Below, piece after piece: positions 51,775 to 63,700 of a DNA stretch of 64,000 nt. A program made the translations under genes and the position numbers. How positions within the stretch are numbered: position 1 is the stretch's first letter; the number at the start of each line of letters is the position of its first letter. Source of the stretch: Archivesica marissinica (taxonomy: Eukaryota; Mollusca; Bivalvia; Venerida; Vesicomyidae); the NCBI GenBank assembly GCA_014843695.1, contig CM026387.1, forward strand, positions 68,370,630 to 68,434,629, written 5' to 3'. The notes beneath the pieces are model-generated. The model did not search any database and was not told where the DNA came from. It saw only the letters and a list, made by a program, of their open reading frames with translations.

Positions 51775-54700
51775 CACGTAAGAGTACAATAATACTGGAT
51801 CACTGCTAACACAAACCAACCTTTGTCCCTGCATTCTCTGCTATCGTTCTAGGAACGACTTCAAGGGCTTCCGCAAACTTCTTAATAGCATACTGCTCCA
51901 GTCCCGGCGTGCTCTCTCCGAGGGTCGTAATCTGCTTGGCGAGTTCGATCTCGGAGGCTCCAGCACCCGGTAACAGTCTGTTGTCCCTAGTGAGAGCCTT
52001 GAAGGTGTTTACTCCATCGTTGATGGCTCTCTCCATGTCATCCATGATGTTATCTGTTGAGCCGCGGATCATTATGGTCGTGATGGCACTCTCGTCCTTA
52101 TCTGTAAATGAGTTTAATTGCCTCATTGATTTATGTATGGATTACGAGGCAACAAAGCACCTTTTAGTATTATTATAGATGTACGATCCCCCCTCCCCCA
52201 GCTGTCCTGTCTCATTGTTTCGGACTCTGGCAGGTGCAACGGGCAGCAGAAACACTGACCTTCCATGTGCCACTAATTAACCCACTCACTTGGAGTTAAC
52301 CTCTGTACCGAGGAGCATGCTATCCTAACCATTAGGTTTGCACATTTAGCTACAGTAAATGGATGTCTGTATCTTTACCGACCATGTTTACCGGTTAAAT
52401 AGAGCGGATTGACTGGGCGCCTCACCCCTCTTGTCCGACTTTTTTTATAAGCCTCACCGGGGGGGGGGGGGGGGGGGGGCCTTTAACATTATTGCCCGAT
52501 ATGTACGGCCCTACAGGGGGAGTGCCTTTAAACATTATTGCCCGATATGTACAGCCCTACAGGGGGAGTGCCTTTAAACATTATTGCCCTACATGTACGG
52601 CCCTACAGGGGGAGTGCCTTTAAACATTATTGCCCGATATGTACAGCCCTACTGCATCTTTGATCAAGCATAATTAGCCGTCAATCATCATAACTTAGCC
52701 AAATTTTCTATTTACTACCATGTTTGAACACGATGACACAAGTTTTCTATTTACTACCATGTTTGAACACGATGACACGAGTTTTCGGTGTTATTTACCA
52801 ACCTTGTTTGAACACGATGACAGGAGTGTCGCCAACTTCATCAACAAACACATTATCACAGTAACCGGACTCCTCTGGGGTAGGCGGTGTCTGAAACCAT
52901 TAATACATAATTATATTAATGCTCGAAAAACATTTTCAAGACAATAGCAACCTAAGATTCTACATCTCGCTAGGTTATAGACTAGCAGTTTACCAAACAC
53001 TTGATAATGATAACAATTTACAACGACTTTCTTGTCGCTATGAGACCATGACTCATAACCCTGTAAATGTTAAACCTTGCGGAAAATATCAGATTGATTT
53101 GGTAAATTTAAATAGACTACTGTTGGAGGCTTAAGCTAGAGAAATATTTGGTTCATTCAATTTTTAACTTCATTTGACTACAAGGTAAAACACAATTTAA
53201 TAGTCAACTAAAATGTGTGGCAAGAAACCTAGTGGTTAAGGTGTCCGCCTATGGCGTGGGAGGTCAATGGTTCGAACCTTGTCAGGGGTTCATTCTGATA
53301 TGGCCAGTTGGTGAGCCGCCAGCTAGTTAAATAATGGTTACCGATTGCCTGGTACCTGGCATACAAGCATAGGATTTGGGAAGTACTGATGTTCATAAAA
53401 TGAGGTGTCTCATAAGCCAGAAATGGCTGTCCCTCTAAATAGGGGTGACACTATAATAAACAAACACTTTAATTACTTTTACTTTATATCACTTGGAATA
53501 CAGTAGAATAACAGCTATTCATTCAGCACAAGAACCACTCTGATATATAAGTAAATAGTGCTTTAACTTACCACTCTTGGCAGGGGTGTAGCTCCAACAG
53601 CTTTACATAACCGCCTGAGATCCCATTTGGACATGAGGCGAAGAATGAGGATTTTGTACTTATTACAGAAATGCTGAGCCATCTCTCCCACTTTGCCTCC
53701 AGAAACAATGACAGCACAGCCTGTGTCAGCTATCGACTTCATTTGCTGCAAACAATAAATGAGAATTTACATTGAATTCTAAAAGCAAACATTTGACACA
53801 ATGTGGCTTCAGGCTTTCAGCATCCTACACTAGTAGTCACCACAATCCTCCAAACATGTACACTAGTGGTCACCACAATCCTCCAAACATGTATACTATT
53901 GGTCATCACAATCCTCCAAACATGTACACTAGTGCACAATCCTCCAAACATGTACACTAGTGGTTATCACAATCCTCCAAACATGTACACTAGTGGTCAC
54001 CACAATCCTCCAAACATGTACACTAGTGGTCACCACAATCCTCCAAACATGTACACAGCTATATACTTCACCAGAGTGCAAAACAACATCCTAATGGTAT
54101 TTCACTCTCAAGACTAAATTAACATTCTGTTATTGACACAGTTTATTCTAGTTGCATCTGTGTATTTATGGTCCACACAGAAGCACTGACATGAAATTCA
54201 GAGACTTTCAAGAACATTTTCAAGGCCACTGAAAACGTAACATTGTAAATGAAAATTGTTTCGAGGGACATGTCTTCGATTCTAATCTTTCAAAGAAATA
54301 GAAGACTTGTTCACAAAGGCATTGATTGTTTAATTAGTATATCTGCTGTATATCTCTTACACATCATTTTAATCAGTTACATTTAACCAGAACATTCTAA
54401 TTATGGAATAATAGCACTTTACAGTTTCAGATTTTCAAGGACATTTTCAAAATAAAGTAGTTTTCAAGGAAGCACATGAAAATCACTGACACGACGCTGG
54501 TAAAGTTTTTCCCAATAGTATTTCCTCTGTGTATTTGTAATGTTGAAGTGGAGAAGTCATTGGATAAATCAAACTGAGGTTTAAAAATCAGGAACATATC
54601 TGTATTTTGGGTTTATTAGCTAGTACCGCGATATACCCATAATGCATCCTACAAACAATATAGTACAACATATCTACACAGTTCACTATATATACCCATA

Positions 54701-57700
54701 ATGCATCCTACAAACAATATAGTACAACATATCTACACAGTTCACTATATATACCCATAATGCATCCTACAAACAATATAGTACAACATATCTAAACAGT
54801 TTACTATATATACCCATAATGCATCCTACAAACAATATAGTACAACATATCTAAACAGTTACTTACTTGTTCTACCAGATCTTCTTCTCCGTGGCTAAAA
54901 TTGATCAGTTCATCGGCACTCTTTATTAATACGGTACCCTGTAAATAAGTTATTTATATGTCACTAGAAATTATTTTTGAAAAAAGAAATGTTTCCCTAC
55001 TCCCTGTTGCTTCAGTGGAGTAATAAAGGAAATGTTTCCCCACTCCCTGTTGCTTCAGTGGAGTAATAAAAGAAACGTTTCCCTACTCCCTGTTGCTTCA
55101 GTGGAGTAATAAAAGAAACGTTTCCCTACTCCCTGTTGCTTCAGTGGAGTAATAAAGGAAATGTTTCCCCACTCCCTGTTGCTTCAGTGGAGTAATAAAA
55201 GAAACGTTTCCCTACTCCCTGTTGCTTCAGTGGAGTAATAAAAGAAACGTTTCCCTACTCCCTGTTGCTTCAGTGGAGTAATAAAGGAAATGTTTCCCCA
55301 CTCCGTTGCTTCAGTGGAGTAATAAAGGAAATGTTTCCCCACTCCCTGTTGCTTCAGTGGAGTAATAAAGGAAATGTTTCCCCACTCCCTGTTGCTTCAG
55401 TGGAGTAATAAAGGAAATGTTTCCCCACTCCCTGTTGCTTCAGTGGAGTAATAAAGGAAATATTTCCCCACTCCCTGTTGCTTCAGTGGAGTAATAAAGG
55501 AAATGTTTCCCCACTCCCTGTTGCTTCAGTGGAGTAATAAAGGAAATATTTCCCCACTCCCTGTTGCTTCAGTGGAGTAATAAAGGAAATATTTCCCTAC
55601 TCCCTGTTGCTTCAGTGGAGTAATAATGGAAATGAAGTAATTGTAACAAAGTCATATGTGATGTTCTGAAATGTTGGCGATGAGGCATGGACAAGCAAAA
55701 TTGGTTATGAAAATCTTCAAATGGCTGTGTAAATCCGCCAAATATCATCAAACCGGAACAGACTTGAAATATGTTCAAATGGCTGTAATCTGCCAAATAT
55801 CACCCAACCGGAACAGACTTACAATATGCACAACTAGACACCATACCGATGCTTTCTGTTGAATTTGGTGAACAGCCATAAATCTATATCAATCTACTGA
55901 TTCTTAGAAAGTTTTGTAGCAATGGTTTTAGTTTAGCAAAATTAATACAAATAATGAGCGACATCTGTGGATTACCTCCCTTGACGGATAATGTTTGATC
56001 TATCCCAATATGTATATTGGTCCATCTAGTTGGAAACCATTGTTTTACAGTTTTACTGCTGTTCCAGAACAAGATGGTGTGGTATGATAAATGTTACTTT
56101 ATCTCAATCAAAATTGTTACTGTATCCATTGAATATATACTTTAGGACGTCCATTGTTGTCGAATAAATTAGTAATTATAGGATGAGGAAACGGTTAAAA
56201 ATTGATAGCATATGATGCAAAGGAAACAACGATAAAAAGTTAAACAAGTATTCAAGGGAGTTTAAAAAAAAAAAGTTTAAACGTTTTACGATTGTGAAGC
56301 AAAGATCTAACAACTTATATTAATCACTCCAGTTTCGCTGATTAAAGCGTAAATGTGGTCATTCGTGTGGGAGGAAACCAGAGAAAACCCACCTGTCCGA
56401 TCTGGCGACCCGACCACCATACCATCTCACATACTTCTCGGTCCGATGATCGAACCTGGGTTGCATTGGTGAGAAGCGAGCGTGCTAACCACTGCGCTAA
56501 TCGGACAGCCTAAAGTTGGAGTAAGGGGGAGTAACTGACAAATGTCTCTCATCAACATTTATATTCTCATATATAGACTCTAAAGTTCGCCCTCCCCCCT
56601 CCCCCAAAAAAACATACTGGATGAAAACTGTTTTCCCAAAGGAATCATACCTTGGTTTCTGTTTGCATAACATCTAGTGGACATGAGTATACGGCTATTT
56701 TACATTTGCTAGCCTTGGTAACCTCCCCTTCGACTACTCGCCGGAACACCATACCTTGGATAAGTGAAGACTGTAAAACACCCGAGCCCTGGAGACAAGA
56801 TTATTACAAGAAAGTTGGTTATAAATGTACGATATATACACCAGTAACAACAATACCATACTGTTGTAAGTGACATTCCCTATCTAGCACCTACAACAAG
56901 ACCGACATCTCTCCTCAATAGACATATACATACTGTTGTAAGTGACATTCCCTATCTAGCACCTACAAGACCGACATCTCTCCTCAATAGACATATACAT
57001 ACTGTTGTAAGTGACATTCCCTATCTAGCACCTACAACAAGACCGACATCTCTCCTCAATAGATATCCACATACTGTTGTAAGTGACATTCCCTATCTAG
57101 CACCTATAAGACCGACATCTCTCCTCAATACACCTCTACATACTGTTGTAAGTGACATTCCCTATCTAGCACCTATAAGACCGACATCTCTCCTCAATAC
57201 ACATCTACATACTGTTGTAAGTGACATTCCCTATCTAGCACCTATAAGAACGACATCTCTCCTCAATACACATCTACATACTGTTGTAAGTGACATTCCC
57301 TATCTAGCACCTATAAGACCGACATCTCTCCTCAATACACATATACATACTGTTGTAAGTGACATTCCCTATCTAGCACCTATAAGAACGACATCTCTCC
57401 TCAATACACATATACATACTGTTGTAAGTGACATTCCCTATCTAGCACCTACAACAAGACCGACATCTCTCCTCAATAGACATCCACATACTGTTGTAAG
57501 TGACATTCCCTATCTAGCACCTATAAGACCGACATCTCTCCTCAATACACATCTACATACTGTTGTAAGTGACATTCCATATCTACCACCTACAACAAGA
57601 CCGACATCTCTCCTCAATACACATACTGTAAAAGCATTTTTTCACTCCTGGATAACTATGGTACTGCTGCTTATTCCGTGCCCTCCAAAATATGTTAAAT

Positions 57701-60700
57701 GTTTTCACAATTTAGCAGAATTTCAACCCGTATCCAATTTATATCTTTTTTATTTCACTGTTATCATCATATCAAGTTCGGAGAGCATCGGAGCGCACCC
57801 AGAGAATCGTTTGTTTTTATGTTTTGGATGATAGTGCAGTGTAGGGTACAGAAGATACCCTGCCACATATTGCTGAACATCTATGGCTCCTATACATGAC
57901 AGGTGCATAGAACCATGACGCCCGCTTAATGCACCACTTGAAAACCTGTTAATACAGGACAGGGGATTGAACATTTTAGTTTATACAAATTACGCTTAGC
58001 TGGTTACGAAACAAGTTTTACAACATATGGTTTATCACTCAGAACTCATGCCTGATGGAATCACCATGATGCAGAGAAGAGGCAATGTAGATTTAAGTGT
58101 CTTGCCTAAGAACACCACCACCGTGGTTCTGGCGGTGCTCAAACTCACCTCATGATCACGAGGACACCATATACAGTACACCACGGAGGCTCCACTGAAC
58201 TCTCTGCATATCAATATCAAGGTATTTACTGACTGTGTCCAATCTATATGCCTTACATTCCATTTATTTTGAGTTACAATTGTATTTACAGTACTCACCA
58301 AAATTTTATTCACTCGTATGTTGTCTACATTAAACGTAGCCTTCCCCGACAGAATTGATACTGCAAACAAACACATAAAGTGTTACAAAACAGCACATTA
58401 TAGATAACTGGCAGGAAGAAGTGTAATTCCATTTTTAAATTTTATTAGTTTAACTTAACTCATTGCATGATGGGTAAAGCAAAGGCTATAAATAGTTCAA
58501 ACAATTATAACACACAGTTCATTAACATGTTTTTCTTATTTGAAAACTACAGAAATATGTAACAGAATTTACGAGGACAAACATACTGAAACAGTTCAAA
58601 GCAATATTCCACAAGCCAACATTTTATTAAACAGCTGACTTCTAGTAAGTAGAGGTTAGCATTGAGAAGCAATGTGCTTCCGGTAGATGCCTATAGACAC
58701 GTTTGATAATACTACGCTCAATGTCAATAGAGTGGCATTGAGAAGACACGTGCTTCCGGTAGATGCCTATAGACACGTTTGATAATACTACGCTCAATGT
58801 CAGTAGGTGGCATTGAGAAGACACGTGCTTCCGGTAGATGCCTATAGACACGTTTGATAATACTATGCTCCATGTCAGTAGGTGGCATTGAGAAGGCACG
58901 TGCTTCCGGTAGATGCCTATAGACACGTTTGATAATACTACGCTCCATGTCAGTAGGTGGCATTGAGAAGACACGTGCTTCCGGTAGATGCCTATAGACA
59001 CGTTTGATAATACTACGCTCCATGTCAGTAGGTGTGGCATTGAGAAGACATGTGCTTCCGGTAGATGCCTATAGACACGTTTGATAATACTATGCTCCAT
59101 GTCAGTAGGTGGCATTGAGAAGACATGTGCTTCCGGTAGATGCCTATAGACACGTTTGATAATACTACGCTCCATGTCAGTAGGTGGCATTGAGAAGCCA
59201 TGTGCTTCCGGTAGATGCCTATACATAGACACGTTTGATAATACTACGCTCCATGTCAGTAGGTGGCATTGAGAAGCCATGTGCTTCCGGTAGATGCCTA
59301 TACATAGACACGTTTGATAATACTACGCTCCATGTCAGTAGGTGGCATTGAGAAGACATGTGCTTCCGGTAGATGCCTATACATAGACACGTTTGATAAT
59401 ACTACGCTCCATGTCAGTAGGTGGCATTGAGAAGACATGTGCTTCCGGTAGATGCCTATAGACACGTTTGATAATACTACGCTCCATGTCAGTAGGTGTG
59501 GCATTGAGAAGGCATGTGCTTCCGGTAGATGCCTATAGACACGTTTGATAATACTACGCTCCATGTCAGTAGGTGGCAACGTCACTGTCAGTATTTTCTG
59601 ATGTCAGTCAGTAGATTCTGATGTCGGTCAGTACTTTCTGATGTCGGTCAGTAGATTCTGATGTCGGTCAGTACTTTCTGATGTTGGTCAGTAGATTCTG
59701 ATGTCTGACAGTAGATTCTGATGTCTGACAGTAGATTCTGATGTCCGACAGTAGATTCTGATGTCTGACAGTAGATTCTGATGTCTGACCGTAGATTCTG
59801 ATGTCGGTCAGTAGATTCTGATGTCTGACAGTAGATTCTGATGTCTGACAGTAGATTCTGATGTCGGTCAGTAGATTCTGATGTCGGTCAGTAGATTCTG
59901 ATGTCTGACAGTAGATTCTGATGTGTGTCAGTAGATTCTGATGTCTGACCGTAGATTCTGATGTCGGTCAGTAGATTCTGATGTCTGACCGTAGATTCTG
60001 ATGTCGGTCAGTAGATTCTGATGTCTGATAGTAGATTCTGATGTCTGACAGTAGATTCTGATGTCGGTCAGTAGATTCTGATGTCTGACAGTAGATTCTG
60101 ATGTCGGTCAGTAGATTCTGATGTCGGTCAGTAGATTCTGATGTCGGTCAGTAGATTCTGATGTCTGACAGTAGATTCTGATGTTTGTCAGTAGATTCTG
60201 ATGTCCGACAGTAGATTCTGATGTCCGACAGTAGATTCTGATGTCCGACAGTAGATTCTGATGTCGGTCAGTAGATGCTGATGTCTGACAGTAGATTCTG
60301 ATGTCTGACAGTAGATTCTTATGTCTGACAGTAGATTCTGATGTCGGACAGTAGATTCTGATGTCGGTCAGTAGATTCTGATGTCGGTCAGTAGATTCTG
60401 ATGTCGGTCAGTAGATTCTGATGTCGGTCAGTAGATTCTGATGTCGGTCAGTAGATTCTGATGTCGGTCAGTAGATTCTGATGTCTGACAGTAGATTCTG
60501 ATGTCGGTCAGTAGATTCTGATGTCTGACAGTAGATTCTGATGTCGGTCAGTAGATTCTGATGTCTGACAGTAGATTCTGATGTCGGTCAGTAGATTCTG
60601 ATGTCGGTCAGTAGATTTTGATGTCGGTCAGTAGATTCTGATGTCGGTCAGTAGATTCTGATGTCTGACAGTAGATTCTGATGTCCGACAGTAGATTCTG

Positions 60701-63700
60701 ATGTTTGTCAGTAGATTCTGATGTCCGACAGTAGATTCTGATGTCTGACAGTAGATTCTGATGTCTGACCGTAGATTCTGATGTCGGTCAGTAGATTCTG
60801 ATGTCTGACAGTAGATTCTGATGTCGGTCAGTAGATTCTGATGTCGGACAGTAGATTCTGATGTCGGTCAGTAGATTCTGATGTCGGTCAGTAGATTCTG
60901 ATGTCGGTCAGTAGATTCTGATGTCGGTCAGTAGATTCTGATGTCTGACAGTAGATTCTGATGTCTGACAGTAGATTCTGATGTCTGTCAGTAGATTCTG
61001 ATGTCTGTCAGTAGATTCTAGCGACCAACTTGATACACCCAACTTACTTACCACAAGCATCAGCGACCAGCTTTGCGAGGAAATCTTCGTTGCCGTACTG
61101 TTTACTCATTAGTGATGTTCGTATTGCACGAGCTACTTGTGTTCTGTCATGGAGGTCTTTCTGCTGCTCACATACCATATCTAAGTAACATTTACACGTG
61201 ATATATACATCTCGTTAATCTGCATTATCTTCAGTACAATATCGAAACATGCCAGTGCTATTTATATCCGAAATAAATGACATATTTACTGCATGTTAAT
61301 AGTTCTAGCAGAAATGCAACGGCAGTAAGCCTACCCCACCCTGAAAATCTCAACAGATTTGTACAATTCACAAATGTGTCGCCTGGCATCTTTCTAAGAC
61401 CAGTAATCCGGCATAAACAGGTATACTTTCACCTATGAACTTGTTATAAATACCACCTCTGAATAAAGGCCACACCAAAATCCCTGTGACGGGTTTCCTT
61501 ATAAAAAGTTTCAATGAGCAGACAGACCCATGCCAGAAATACATATATAATTACATTGTAACTATGTTTTTCTAAAATATGTATATATGTATGCATGTTT
61601 GTGACAAAGAAAAGAAAAACAAATAATACAAACATATAAATAATAAAAAAAAGAATAAACAAAAGAAACTGCACTAAGTTACCTGGGAGTATTTCTATAG
61701 CCTTTTTCAAAGCAAATTCATAACCTTCTGTCACCTCGGTTACTGATAAGCCCTGTAAAGAGAATGAAGATACAAAATGGATTCTATAAGCAGCTTAAAG
61801 TTAATGATGAACACAGTAATAGGACTATGATGAATTTTGCATATTGTGACATGTATGTTAATGATTTGAAGTGACATAATATTCAGATAGCACATGACTT
61901 GTGAGCCAGCCTTGATACCATGTTATTATATACAAACTATAAATACAAATACAATATTTTAGCTTGATTGCGAAACAAGTTCTTACAACTTATATAAATC
62001 AACTCTGGTGACCTAATTCCTAATGGAATCCATCGCCACGAGGGAGAAGAGGCAATGGGGAATTTACATGCCTTGCTTAAGGGCAGAATCGTAACTGCTC
62101 CAGCGGGGCTCAAACTCTGGGCATTTCCCACCTGAACCAAACGCGCTACCACTGCGCGATCACGACTTCCAATGTTAGACTTGGTATCAAACTTAAGACA
62201 GTTATTTCAACTTATTTGCATAAATCCCATATTCAAGTAAATTCAGTGAATATAATGTGATATAGTATTATCAGTTAATTGTGAAAATGTTCAACTTCAC
62301 AAAATCAACCTCACCGTTGCAAAATTAACAATTTTAACTTCAGCTAATTAGCATCATTTGCGTACAAGGTATGTTAATAGTAATAATTAGAGGTTATTAG
62401 TGACTAGTTTTATAGCAGCATACCGAAGGTACCGAGGGTCGATATCTAGGCGAATATGAAACTAGCCACATAATAATGTCTTTATTACTTTGATATGAAT
62501 TTGAACATTTAATAATCAAAATCAAGTTCTCGCCAACAATCATCTAGCTTGAGCCTTGGTTAGCATACAATTATATATATATTATGTTATTATGTTATAT
62601 TTCGGGTTTTACGCCTGCATCAGCACCATTTTGGGCTATATCGCCGGCAGGCAGTTTACCTGACACCACCTTTCCTGGGCAGGCTCCAACGGTTAACCAG
62701 TACTTGGGTGCACCAACCTCCGTAAGAAACTGCCAACTTTTTCATATAAATGAGACACCGTCTGAGCGGGACTCGAACCCGAATTTTATATATATGTGTT
62801 TCATTTTGGGGATTTAAAGTCGCACCAACAGCTGCTGCTTAGGCCAAGCAATGATTGGTGGAGGAAAACCCTGGGTGGCCCTCCAAGCAGTATTTCATAT
62901 ACAGACATGCACCCATGTAAAACCACTGACCTTCCCACAAGTAAGCTGGATTTTAAAACGATGTCGTTAATAATGCTTCTGTGAGCTCAATAAGATAAAA
63001 ACGCAAAACTTAGTTGGTGCCAATATAAAGTGGTTAGTTTTACTAGCATCTGCTCTAAACTATGTGTCCAAGCTGCATACAATTCTTACCATTCTAAGTA
63101 ACATTTCAGCATGCTCAAGCAGGGCACCAGCAAACACTAGTACAAAGTTGGTTCCATCTCCTACTTCCTGTTCCTGTTGTCCTGTAGCGAGAACCAGCAT
63201 CTTGGCTGCCGGATGCTGCACTTCCAGTTCACTGAGAATGGTGGCTGCATCGTTCGTGACAAACAGCTTCTCGATGTGGTTAATAACCATTTTATTCTGG
63301 CCTGCAAGCAAATGACACAGCACCTTACACTAACTTGTATAAATGTTATTCACAATTTTCAATTTCAAGCCTGGTTTGATATACTGCGTGTATACAATGC
63401 AATAAACATACTTACCACAATGTCACTGCCAAACATGTACAGTCAAACCTGTCTTAAACAGCCAGACAAGGGAGTCAGAGAAAGTGGCTGCTTAGCACAG
63501 GTGTCTGCTTAATAGAGGTCAAATATATAATAAAACAACCGATTGGGAGTCTGGAAACTGGCTGCTTAATACAGGTTGGCTGCTTAATGGAGGTGACCAC
63601 TAACACAGGTTTCACTGTATGTCCATTGGATAAGATTTGAGATGTACGAAGCCCTACATTGACAATTTAATTCACCTTGGTATATAAAAAAAGCTTAAAG

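Noticed and set aside
58642..59585. 212-codon minus-strand frame with Cys/His/Met repeats
   Set aside because: 75-bp minisatellite in a CCT8 intron; the period is a multiple of three and two frames are open together.
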